Part shown: positions 1 to 7,336 of the stretch, in pieces
Numbering within the stretch: the stretch's first letter is position 1
Layout of the letters: each line of letters starts with the position of its first letter
NCBI GenBank assembly: GCA_002337545.1
Contig: DDGE01000060.1
Location: 25,888 to 48,451 of the forward strand
From: Phycisphaerales bacterium UBA1910
GTDB taxonomy: Bacteria; Planctomycetota; Phycisphaerae; Phycisphaerales; UBA1924
Direction of reading: 5' to 3'
Length of the DNA stretch: 22,564 nt
Translations under genes and position numbers: made by a program
The notes under the pieces: generated by a model
Told to the model about the DNA's origin: nothing
The model's input: only the letters and a program-made list of their open reading frames with translations
Database searches by the model: none

Positions 1-846
1 CTTCTCCACCTCGCGTGTGGATTGGTATTCGTGGTCGGGTGGAGTCCAATCGCGCTGATCACAGCGTCTTTGATGTACATCTTTCACATGTTCGTGATCA
101 CAGCTTTTTACCACCGATACTTCTCACACCGGGCATTCAAAACGACTCGGGTTTTTCAGTTTCTCGGTGCCTTCGCTGCAACATCATCGGCACAGCGTGG
201 TCCGCTCTGGTGGGCGGCACACCACCGTCATCATCATCTTCATTCGGATGACGAGCACGATACCCACTCCCCATCTCGAAGGGGGCTGCTCATGAGCCAT
301 ATTGGTTGGTTCATGACGAAGGGGGCGTTCAGGACGCCAGATCGACTTGTCCGCGATTGGGTACGATATCCTGAACTCCGTTTCATCAATCGGTTCGATT
401 GGCTATCGCCTGTCTTGTTGGCGTCTTTGCTCTTCGGAATCGGCGCCATATTGGAATCGTACGCTCCGGCTCTGGGAACAAACGCATGGCAGATGTTCGT
501 ATGGGGCTTCGTTGTCTCTACCGTTGCGGTCTATCACGCAACATACACAATCAACAGCCTGTCTCATCGATACGGATCTGCGCGGTTTGAAACCGGTGAT
601 GATAGCCGAAACAACATTTGGCTCGCTTTGCTGACGATGGGCGAGGGGTGGCACAACAACCACCATTTCTATCCCGCCGCGGCGAGACAAGGGTTCAAAT
701 GGTGGGAGATCGATATGACCTATTACGGACTGGTTCTGCTCTCAAAGCTCGGTTTGATCTGGGATCTGCGTGGCGTTCCGCAACGCATCATGGAGCAGGC
801 GAAGCCAATCGATCGGCGCGGGAATGATGGTCAGGTTGACGAATGA
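1..846 (+). CDS. Fatty acid (acyl-CoA type) desaturase, 5' end outside window
   Basis: This is a membrane di-iron desaturase that inserts a double bond into a fatty acyl chain, probably at delta-9. All three histidine boxes are visible: HRYFSH (nt 112-129), HRHHH (nt 223-237) and HNNHH in the GEGWHNNHHFYP block (nt 652-666). Hydrophobic stretches surround them, as expected for a membrane enzyme. The frame is open to base 1, and the codons before the TTG at 22 still read like desaturase sequence (LLHLACG), so the true start lies upstream and the gene is partial. It heads the lipid-modification operon; its TGA overlaps a possible ATG of the next gene. In this setting it would supply the double bond on which the two downstream CFA-like methyltransferases act, which is an inference. 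The family call is secure; the regiospecificity and the carrier (CoA, ACP or phospholipid) are not. Confidence 0.93.
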   Translation, partial: LLHLACGLVFVVGWSPIALITASLMYIFHMFVITAFYHRYFSHRAFKTTRVFQFLGAFAATSSAQRGPLWWAAHHRHHHLHSDDEHDTHSPSRRGLLMSHIGWFMTKGAFRTPDRLVRDWVRYPELRFINRFDWLSPVLLASLLFGIGAILESYAPALGTNAWQMFVWGFVVSTVAVYHATYTINSLSHRYGSARFETGDDSRNNIWLALLTMGEGWHNNHHFYPAAARQGFKWWEIDMTYYGLVLLSKLGLIWDLRGVPQRIMEQAKPIDRRGNDGQVDE

Positions 847-866
847 GATCATCTGAGGGCACAACA

Positions 867-2111
867 ATGCAGCGGATTGCAATCGTTGGTGCGGGTATAT
901 CAGGGCTCGTTTGTGCCTACCTTCTGAGCCAACGACACGATATCGTGGTATACGAGGCGGGGGACCACATCGGCGGTCATACGAACACGATCGATGTTGA
1001 AACACAACATGGAGTCATCCCGGTCGATACAGGATTTATTGTCTACAACGAGTCCAACTATCCGCTCTTCACACGCTTGCTCGATCAACTCAAGGTAGAG
1101 AGCCAGCCATCCATAATGAGCTTTGCTGTGAGCTGTGAACGATCGGGTTTGGAGTACAACGGGTCCTCGATCAATCAGCTCTTTGCCAAGAGGTCAAGTA
1201 TTCTCTCATTGGGTCATTGGAAAATGATCCGTGACATTGCGCGATTCAATCGTGATGCTGAGCGTCTTCAAGAAGAAGGAGACGCTGTAACGGTCGCTGA
1301 ATATGTTCGTGAGAACAACTTCAGTGATTCATTTCTTGAGCACTATCTCATTCCGATCGGTGCCTCGATATGGTCTTGTCCCAGCGGAACATTTCGAGGG
1401 TTTCCCATCCGTTTCGTGATCGATTTCCTGCGAAATCACGGGATGCTGCAAATCAATGATCGTCCCGAGTGGCGGGTGATCAAAGGGGGATCAAAGCAAT
1501 ACATCGGGCCGCTGACACAGCCATTCCGCGACTATATTCAACTCAACACGCCCGTATCCCGCGTAGAACGGGATGGTGACGGAGTGACGGTAAGCCTTCA
1601 CTCAGGCGCAGCAGAGCGGTTCGATCAGGTCGTCCTCGCCTGTCATAGCGATCAAGCCCTTCGTCTACTTGCTGAGCCCAGCGAACTCGAACGCGAGTTG
1701 CTCTCGGCGTTCCCGTATCAGCTGAATGAGACGGTATTGCATACCGACGAGTCGTTGCTTCCCAAGCGTCGGCGAGCATGGGGGAGTTGGAACTACCGGA
1801 TCCGCTCAGACAGTTCAGACGCTGTCGCAATCACATACAATATGAATATGCTCCAATCGATCTCATCTCGGACGCAGTACTGCGTGACCCTCAACGAGAC
1901 CGAACGGATCGACCCGAGCAAAGTGATTCGCCGATTTCGATATCACCACCCAATCTTCACCCTTGAGCGGGACGCCGCCCAAGCGCGACATGAAGAACTT
2001 GTCGGGAACAACCGAACTTCATTCTGCGGAGCATACTGGGGATACGGATTTCATGAGGACGGAGTCCGCAGCGGTGTTCGCGTTGCGGAGCATTTCGGGT
2101 GCTCGCTGTGA
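867..2111 (+). CDS. FAD/NAD(P)-dependent amine-oxidase-like oxidoreductase (COG2907 type)
   Basis: This is a flavoprotein of the protoporphyrinogen-oxidase/amine-oxidase superfamily. The N-terminus has the dinucleotide-binding GAGISG (residues 8-13), followed by VVYEAGDHIGGHTNT, typical of the FAD-binding strand. The C-terminus carries the FCGAYWGYGFHEDGVRSG block that marks the COG2907 group. I place the start at ATG 867 because GAGGG (855-859) lies 7 nt before it. An in-frame ATG at 843 overlaps the desaturase stop but has no clear ribosome-binding site. The product is 414 residues, normal for the group. Members often sit beside DUF1365 and CFA-synthase-like genes, as here, and related flavoenzymes take part in bacterial methyl-branched and furan fatty acid chemistry. 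A role in oxidising or reducing a methylated acyl chain is therefore plausible, but the substrate is not shown by the sequence. Confidence 0.88.
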   Translation: MQRIAIVGAGISGLVCAYLLSQRHDIVVYEAGDHIGGHTNTIDVETQHGVIPVDTGFIVYNESNYPLFTRLLDQLKVESQPSIMSFAVSCERSGLEYNGSSINQLFAKRSSILSLGHWKMIRDIARFNRDAERLQEEGDAVTVAEYVRENNFSDSFLEHYLIPIGASIWSCPSGTFRGFPIRFVIDFLRNHGMLQINDRPEWRVIKGGSKQYIGPLTQPFRDYIQLNTPVSRVERDGDGVTVSLHSGAAERFDQVVLACHSDQALRLLAEPSELERELLSAFPYQLNETVLHTDESLLPKRRRAWGSWNYRIRSDSSDAVAITYNMNMLQSISSRTQYCVTLNETERIDPSKVIRRFRYHHPIFTLERDAAQARHEELVGNNRTSFCGAYWGYGFHEDGVRSGVRVAEHFGCSL

Positions 2112-2878
2112 CTTCTTGTAGCGCTATATACACCGGCTGGGTGCGGCACCGGCGACACAGCCCGCGCACGCACGCCTTTCGCTACAAGATGTATCTTCTC
2201 TATCTCGATCTCGATGAGCTCGAAGATGTCTTCAGTGGGAGTCTGATCTGGTCCGTGACCCGGCCATCAATCGCGTGGTTTCGTCGCAAGGATCACATCG
2301 GAAATCCTGAGGTACGGCTCTCTGATTCAATCCGAGACCTGGTCCATCAGAGGACTGGGGATCGTCCACGCGGGCCCATACGACTGCTTACACATCTGAG
2401 ATACTTTGGATTCTGCATGAATCCAGTCAGCTTCTACTACATTTTCGATGAGGGTGACACACGCGTGGAGACGATCGTGGCAGAAGTTCACAACACGCCA
2501 TGGGGTGAACGCCACTGCTATGTACTCCCTCGCGATCCGGCCATTGAGAATCCCGGGAAGCAGATACACAGGTTCAAGAAGTCCTTCCATGTGTCGCCGT
2601 TTCTGCCGATGGATCAGGAGTATGTTTGGCAGCTCTCCGACCCGAGCACGCGTCTGCTTGTGCACATGGTCAATGAGCAGGAGGGCATTGAGGTATTTGA
2701 TGCCACGATGGTCCTCGATCGAGTTGTCCTCAACAAAGTGAATCGAACGCGTGTGCTCCTTCGATACCCATTCATGACAGGGAAGGTTATCGCAGCGATC
2801 TACTGGCAGGCGTTGCGACTCTGGATTAAAAAAATCCCCTTCCACACACACCCGAGGAAACTCACTGCCGGTGGATAG
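2099..2878 (+). CDS. DUF1365 family protein
   Basis: This 259-residue protein matches the DUF1365 family: an early AIYTGWVRHRRHSPRTHAFRY block, a central FGFCMNPVSFYYIFD block, VEVHNTPWGERHCYVL-like sequence, and KSFHVSPFLPMDQEY. Its function is unknown, but the family is a nearly constant companion of CFA-synthase-like methyltransferases and COG2907 flavoproteins. The GTG start at 2099 is preferred because GGAG (2087-2090) lies 8 nt upstream. A second GTG at 2108 overlaps the previous TGA and is the alternative. The gene overlaps the oxidoreductase by 13 bases and the next gene by 8, indicating translational coupling. No signal peptide or obvious membrane helix is visible, so a cytoplasmic or peripheral membrane location is likely. 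Any link to acyl-chain chemistry rests on conserved neighbours only. Confidence 0.88.
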   Translation: MLAVTSCSAIYTGWVRHRRHSPRTHAFRYKMYLLYLDLDELEDVFSGSLIWSVTRPSIAWFRRKDHIGNPEVRLSDSIRDLVHQRTGDRPRGPIRLLTHLRYFGFCMNPVSFYYIFDEGDTRVETIVAEVHNTPWGERHCYVLPRDPAIENPGKQIHRFKKSFHVSPFLPMDQEYVWQLSDPSTRLLVHMVNEQEGIEVFDATMVLDRVVLNKVNRTRVLLRYPFMTGKVIAAIYWQALRLWIKKIPFHTHPRKLTAGG

Positions 2879-4220
2879 GCAAGTCATGCCCCGCTCACAG
2901 CCCCTGAGTCATTCCCCAGCCGCCAAGACACGCGCTGAGCAGCATCATGCGTCCGGCATGGGATGGGTGAACTCGGCTTCGAAGAAGGCCGTTACCCGTC
3001 GACTCAACCAGCTCAAGCACGGAATAGTTGACCTGCATGATTCGGCGGGGCGATCGAGCCATGGGAACGGGAAAAATGAGCAAAGAGCGAGCCTAGTTGT
3101 ACGAAGTCCCAAATTCTACCGCGAGACACTCCTGGGTGGCGGTCTCGGGTTTGCAGAGTCATACCTCGATGGACACTGGGAGTCGCAAGATCTTGCCGAG
3201 CTTCTCCGTGTCTTTGTTCGTGATATCTCCGTTGCACATCAGCACGACAACGGGCTTGCCAGATTGAAGGCACCGTTCTTGCGAGTCGGTTCGTACCTTG
3301 CCCGCAATACGCTGCGAGGTAGCCGCAAGAACATCGCGGCCCATTACGATCTCGGAAACGAGTTCTTTTCATTATTCCTCGATGAGACGATGACCTATTC
3401 GAGCGGGATCTTTTACACAGACGATGATTCACTCCGAGATGCTTCGGTCAATAAGCTCGATCGAATCTGTCAGAAACTCAATCTGACCCCGGCTCATCAT
3501 GTCCTCGAAACCGGTACCGGTTGGGGGAGCTTTGCGATCCACGCTGCTCGACATTATGGGTGCCGCGTGACAACCACCACGATTTCTCGCAGTCAGCACG
3601 CACTCGCGAAGCAACGCATTCAGGAAGCGGGGGTATGCAATCTCGTGACCCCGATTCTTCAGGACTATCGAGATCTAAAAGGTTCATACGACAAAGTCGT
3701 TTCAATCGAAATGATTGAGGCCGTCGGTCACCAGTACCTCGGTCGATACTTTGCAGCTTGTTCTGAACTGCTCGAGCCCGATGGCCAGATGCTCCTGCAG
3801 TTCATATCCATGCCAGATCATCGCTACAGCCAATATCTGAAGACCAGTGACTTTATCCGCAAGCATGTTTTTCCAGGAAGCTGCTGTCCCTCTCAATCAG
3901 CAGTTCACAATGCTATAGCGGAGTCAACCGACTTGCGCAGCGTGCAGTACGAAGATTTAACAGCCCATTATGTGAAGACGCTTGAGCATTGGCGTGCGCG
4001 ATTCGAAGATAGCGCCGAGCAGGTTCGTGAACTCGGGTATCCTCAAGAGTTCATCAGGATGTGGAGGTACTACTTGTGCTACTGCATCGCTGGTTTCGCA
4101 GAGCGATACATCGGCGTAGGACAGTTGCTGCTCAACAAGCCCGGATGTCGCACGCCTATCGATGTCAAGCCGCTGCAGTTCGCACCGAGCGCTTTGTATG
4201 AGAAGGCCGAGGCGTGTTAA
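2871..4220 (+). CDS. Cyclopropane-fatty-acid-synthase-like SAM-dependent methyltransferase (copy 1)
   Basis: This enzyme of the CFA synthase/mycolic acid methyltransferase family transfers a methyl or methylene group from S-adenosylmethionine to the double bond of a phospholipid acyl chain. Visible marks are HYDLGNEFF (residues 158-166), DETMTYSSGIF, the SAM-binding LETGTGWG (212-219), IEMIEAVG with the conserved Glu at about 283, and a late DFIRKHVFPG block. Where E. coli Cfa has the LLHTI histidine that helps hold bicarbonate, this protein has LLQFI (Q310), and it has YSSG where Cfa has YSCA. It therefore belongs to a paralogous branch whose product may not be a cyclopropane. The GTG at 2871 is used as start; ATG 2886 is the alternative, and the basic, Ser-rich first 35 residues may not all be translated. 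It overlaps both neighbours by 7-8 bases. Confidence 0.88.
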   Translation: MDRQVMPRSQPLSHSPAAKTRAEQHHASGMGWVNSASKKAVTRRLNQLKHGIVDLHDSAGRSSHGNGKNEQRASLVVRSPKFYRETLLGGGLGFAESYLDGHWESQDLAELLRVFVRDISVAHQHDNGLARLKAPFLRVGSYLARNTLRGSRKNIAAHYDLGNEFFSLFLDETMTYSSGIFYTDDDSLRDASVNKLDRICQKLNLTPAHHVLETGTGWGSFAIHAARHYGCRVTTTTISRSQHALAKQRIQEAGVCNLVTPILQDYRDLKGSYDKVVSIEMIEAVGHQYLGRYFAACSELLEPDGQMLLQFISMPDHRYSQYLKTSDFIRKHVFPGSCCPSQSAVHNAIAESTDLRSVQYEDLTAHYVKTLEHWRARFEDSAEQVRELGYPQEFIRMWRYYLCYCIAGFAERYIGVGQLLLNKPGCRTPIDVKPLQFAPSALYEKAEAC

Positions 4221-4777
4221 ACAAACTCGCAAACTTCGCCGCATTTCAGCTGGGGTGGTTCGCCTGCATCGTCGGAGCAGGGACTGGGCACCCTTGGATC
4301 GGTGTGGTCGTAGTCCTTATATCAGTTGCCATACATTCCACCCTCTTACCCCGACGAAACGAGCTTGTGGCTTTGGTCATTTTCGCAATGCTTCTTGGCC
4401 TGCTCTCCGATGGAATCCTGCTGATTCTCGGGGTCGTGCAGTTTCCCGATCGTGCTCGGCTCATTACGCCCGTTCCCCTGTGGATGATCTTCATGTGGGC
4501 AAACTTCGCGTTGACGATCCCGATCTCACTCCAATGGATGACAAAGCGATATTCGCTCGCTGCATTACTCGGCTTTGTGGGCGGCCCAGTTGCCTACTAC
4601 ACCGGGATGAAACTCGATGCGGTGCTCATAACCGGCACGACTCAAGTCTCACTCTTTTTAATTGGGCTGGAATGGGGGATCGCGATGCCGGTTCTCATGT
4701 ATGTCCATAACCAAATCAGTTTCAACGCAGATCAAGAGCGAGCCGCTCAAACTGCAACGGAAGGCATGGCTCCATGA
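4214..4777 (+). CDS. DUF2878 family integral membrane protein
   Basis: This small, very hydrophobic protein of 187 residues has about five predicted membrane segments. It matches DUF2878 in order: FQLGWFACIVGAGTG at the N-terminus, a GLLSDGILLILGVVQFP segment, PVPLWMIFMWANFALTI, and GGPVAYYTGMKLDA near the C-terminus. The GTG start at 4214 overlaps the previous TAA and has GAAGG (4202-4206) 7 nt upstream. No catalytic motif is known to me. The family recurs in clusters with CFA-like methyltransferases, DUF1295 and DUF1365, so it may handle or position a modified lipid in the membrane; this is inference from neighbourhood only. Confidence 0.78.
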   Translation: MLNKLANFAAFQLGWFACIVGAGTGHPWIGVVVVLISVAIHSTLLPRRNELVALVIFAMLLGLLSDGILLILGVVQFPDRARLITPVPLWMIFMWANFALTIPISLQWMTKRYSLAALLGFVGGPVAYYTGMKLDAVLITGTTQVSLFLIGLEWGIAMPVLMYVHNQISFNADQERAAQTATEGMAP

Positions 4778-5562
4778 ATCTACTCGTCCTCATACTGATT
4801 CCCTGGGCTGTACTCGCGGCACTCATGTCCATGCTTTGGCTTTATCAGAGGAAGACGCACAACGCCGGTATCGTCGATGTGGCATGGTCTTTCGGAACGG
4901 CAATCACGGCCATCTGGTTTGCTTGGGGCGCAGATGGATTCACGCATCGGCGAATACTCGTTGGCGCGATCGCTGGAATCTGGGGAGTCAAGCTCGGCTA
5001 CTACTTGCTCTCACGCTTAATCGGAGCGCATGAGGATCGTCGATACGAGATGCTTCGCGAAAAGTGGGGCGACAAGACACAGCAACGGATGTTCATCGTC
5101 TTTCAGATTCAAGCGTTCTGGGCAGTACTCTTCGCGATACCGATGCTCATCGCGTCGAGCAACGATCATCCGGAGCTCGTGTGGTATGACTGGCTCGGTA
5201 TCGGTATATGGGGCGTTTCGATCATCGGCACAGGGATCGCGGATGCGCAGCTCAATGCCTTTCGTAAAAAACCAGAGAACCAAGGGGAAGTGTGCAAGCG
5301 GGGGCTTTGGCGCTATTCCCGCCACCCGAACTACTTCTTCGAGTGGATCCATTGGTGGGCATATGTCGCGATCGGATTCGCAGGTGCATGGGGTTGGCTT
5401 TCCATTCTTGGGCCGGTGGTCATGCTCTTCTTTCTGCTCAAAGTGACCGGCATTCCAATCACTGAGAAAGCTCTCGTGCGATCACGCGGAGAGGCCTACA
5501 AGAAGTACCAACGCACGACGAGCGCATTCGTGCCGCTCCCCCCGAAGGAGGAGGATCAGTGA
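4774..5562 (+). CDS. DUF1295 (steroid 5-alpha-reductase/ICMT-fold) membrane protein
   Basis: This 262-residue polytopic membrane protein belongs to DUF1295, a family that shares its fold with steroid 5-alpha-reductases and isoprenylcysteine methyltransferases. Key marks are NAGIVDVAWSFG near residues 30-40, EDRRYEMLREKWGD after about residue 87, and the C-terminal cofactor-side block GLWRYSRHPNYFFEWIHWW followed by ITEKALVRSRGEAYKKYQ. Relatives with this C-terminal block use NADPH or SAM. In this operon a reductase acting on a methylated or methylene-bearing acyl intermediate is a reasonable guess, but no substrate is shown. The ATG at 4774 overlaps the preceding TGA by four bases (ATGA), so the two membrane proteins appear to be made in a coupled way. 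Family call firm, role tentative. Confidence 0.9.
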   Translation: MNLLVLILIPWAVLAALMSMLWLYQRKTHNAGIVDVAWSFGTAITAIWFAWGADGFTHRRILVGAIAGIWGVKLGYYLLSRLIGAHEDRRYEMLREKWGDKTQQRMFIVFQIQAFWAVLFAIPMLIASSNDHPELVWYDWLGIGIWGVSIIGTGIADAQLNAFRKKPENQGEVCKRGLWRYSRHPNYFFEWIHWWAYVAIGFAGAWGWLSILGPVVMLFFLLKVTGIPITEKALVRSRGEAYKKYQRTTSAFVPLPPKEEDQ

Positions 5563-6656
5563 TGAGTGTATCGAAAGTTGGCATTTCACTCGCGGAACAT
5601 GGTCTCCTCCCTGACGCGATTGTTCGTAAGGGGATTCGCAACCTGTGCCACAAGCGAATCAGGCAGTGTGTTCCGCACGGCGATCAGGCAAAGCGAGCCG
5701 CCCGTTCTTCGTTTGCGTCACAAATGCGAGAGGGCCCCATAGCTCCGCTTCCTGAGGCTGCCAATGAGCAGCATTACGAAGTTCCAGATGCGTTCTTCGG
5801 GTATGCGCTTGGTCATCGGCGTAAATACAGTGGCTGTTACTGGCCAGATGGTTGCAGCAGTCTTGACGATGCTGAGGATGCGAGTCTTCGCATGACCTGT
5901 GAGCGGGCGGAACTCCAGGACGGGATGTCCATACTCGAACTCGGGTGCGGCTGGGGTTCGCTCACACTCTGGATGGCAGAGCACTATCCGAATTCCAGGA
6001 TCACCGCGGTATCGAACTCGAACTCGCAACGCGACTACATCGAATCGCAGGCAAGCGAACAGAATCTCACGAACATCACAGTCATCACCAAGGATATGAA
6101 TGACTTTGAAACCAGCGCGAGATTTGACCGGATTGTTTCGGTTGAGATGTTCGAACACATGCGGAACTACGAGCTGCTGCTTTCCAGGATCTCATCGTGG
6201 CTCAAGCCAACCGGGAAACTCTTCGTGCACATCTTTGCGCACAAGGACAGCGCGTACGAGTTCCAAACCCAAGGCGCGGACAACTGGATGGGGAGATACT
6301 TCTTCACGGGTGGGATGATGCCAGCGCAGCAAATCTTCAATGAGTTCGAAGAGCACATGCGTGTCACGAAGCAATGGGTCTGGGACGGAACGAACTATCA
6401 GAAGACATCCGAAGCGTGGCTGCAATGCCTCGATCTGAACAAGGATCGAGTGATATCGCTGTTTCATGAGTCGATGCCCAGGTCAGAGGCTCGGAGAATG
6501 TACTACCGATGGAGAATTTTCTTCCTCGCCTGCGCAGAGACTTTCGGCTATGCCCATGGCAATGAATGGATTATCGCACACTATCTCATGCAACCAGTCG
6601 AAGTCCCATCACTGAGCGCCGTTCAAGAACATCAGATGGTTGGGGCAGCGCGTTGA
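5562..6656 (+). CDS. CFA/coclaurine-N-methyltransferase-like SAM-dependent methyltransferase (copy 2)
   Basis: This second class I methyltransferase is related to CFA synthase but closer in style to plant coclaurine N-methyltransferases. It shows HYEVPDAFF (residues 71-79), RRKYSGCYWPDG, SAM-binding LELGCGWG (125-132), SNSNSQRDYI, the catalytic-type EMFEHM (195-200), and FVHIFAHKDSAYEF. The last block keeps His where copy 1 has Gln. It is about 35% diverged in architecture from copy 1 by eye and lacks the FIRKHVFPG block, so the two probably do different methylations rather than duplicate each other. The ATG at 5562 shares one base with the previous stop and lies 7 nt after a very strong ribosome-binding stretch GAAGGAGGAGG (5544-5554); GTG 5559 is possible. 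Product 364 residues, no signal peptide, cytoplasmic. Confidence 0.87.
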   Translation: MSVSKVGISLAEHGLLPDAIVRKGIRNLCHKRIRQCVPHGDQAKRAARSSFASQMREGPIAPLPEAANEQHYEVPDAFFGYALGHRRKYSGCYWPDGCSSLDDAEDASLRMTCERAELQDGMSILELGCGWGSLTLWMAEHYPNSRITAVSNSNSQRDYIESQASEQNLTNITVITKDMNDFETSARFDRIVSVEMFEHMRNYELLLSRISSWLKPTGKLFVHIFAHKDSAYEFQTQGADNWMGRYFFTGGMMPAQQIFNEFEEHMRVTKQWVWDGTNYQKTSEAWLQCLDLNKDRVISLFHESMPRSEARRMYYRWRIFFLACAETFGYAHGNEWIIAHYLMQPVEVPSLSAVQEHQMVGAAR

Positions 6657-6964
6657 AATATGTACAGGTGATTACGGTGATCTGCGCCCTGGTAATGGGC
6701 GGTGCGTTGGTCTACGGGTTTGGTTTCGGAGAAGGCTGGTCCGAAGTTCGTGAACTTATGGACTACCCGTGGTTTGTCGTATCGCTCGTCGATGTGTATG
6801 TTGGATTCATCCTCTTCGCATGCTGGATCGCGGTGCGTGAGCGAATGCTCGCGGCAGTGATCTGGATCCTGCTGCTGATGACACTGGGAAATATCATCGC
6901 GTGCGGTTATGTAATCCATGCGATCCGGACATCGAAATCACTCCCGCTCCCAAAGGAGTCGTGA
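6653..6964 (+). CDS. Small membrane protein, DUF1475-like
   Basis: This 103-residue protein has three predicted membrane helices: near the N-terminus (VITVICALVMGGALVYGF), in the middle (FVVSLVDVYVGFILFACW) and near the C-terminus (VIWILLLMTLGNIIACGYV). The order, size and phrases such as PWFVVSLVDVYVGF and MTLGNIIACGYV fit DUF1475. I chose the TTG at 6653 because it overlaps the previous TGA (TTGA), has GGGG 7 nt upstream, and gives the family's usual length; an earlier in-frame ATG at 6566 would add 29 residues that are only a shadow of the methyltransferase gene. It closes the lipid operon. Its role is unknown, and the family's repeated presence beside DUF1295 and CFA-like genes is the only functional hint. 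Confidence 0.68.
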   Translation: MKYVQVITVICALVMGGALVYGFGFGEGWSEVRELMDYPWFVVSLVDVYVGFILFACWIAVRERMLAAVIWILLLMTLGNIIACGYVIHAIRTSKSLPLPKES

Positions 6965-7336
6965 TCAGATGGTGTCACGATAAGCAGCGTTCGCTGAACA
7001 TCGTGTGGCACCCGGTTGCATCTCCAACACTGGGCAGGCCGGAACGGAAGTCATGTGCGATCAGGCGCTAATCATCGGTCGCAAGGCAAAAAACTGAGAC
7101 ATCAGAGTTTACATCTGCTTTAGCGTGCAAGCAGGTTCTGAAACCGTGCCTCTACTTCGACTGGTGAGCACCCGCGGCAATGGAATCATCGCCGTTGCAT
7201 TCACAGATCATGCATCCACTCTTCCTGTTTGCAACGAGAGCGTTTCCGCCCGTGTAGTGTTTGAGTGAGTCTGATGGGCGCTCTCTATGAAAGAGGTATG
7301 TGCCAGCCATCGGTTGCTCGGCATCTAGCCCGTGTG
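6965..7336. other. 372-base non-coding gap between convergent units
   Basis: Between the lipid operon and the 3' end of the sugar ABC ATPase I see only the imperfect inverted repeat at 6971-7012. No tRNA cloverleaf, convincing small gene, long repeat or copy of the GTAAC(A/T)GTTAC operator was recognised. Both flanking units end here, so the gap probably holds only transcription ends. It also separates the lipid operon from the sugar locus. Confidence 0.5.
6971..7012 (+). terminator. Imperfect inverted repeat after lipid operon, possible terminator
   Basis: Seven bases after the DUF1475 stop, GGTG-t-CACGAT (6971-6981) pairs with ATCGTG-tgg-CACC (7000-7012). A small inner CAGC/GCTG pair sits in the loop. 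There is no T-run after it, so intrinsic termination is uncertain; it may protect the transcript end or act with Rho. Confidence 0.35.

Noticed and set aside
3013..3432. Minus-strand open frame within the CFA-like gene, and similar long frames elsewhere
   Set aside because: Its translation has no family features and lies opposite a clearly coding gene.
6965..7336. tRNA or small RNA gene in the 372-base gap
   Set aside because: No cloverleaf pairing, TTCGA arm in the right place, or promoter-terminator pair could be found by eye.
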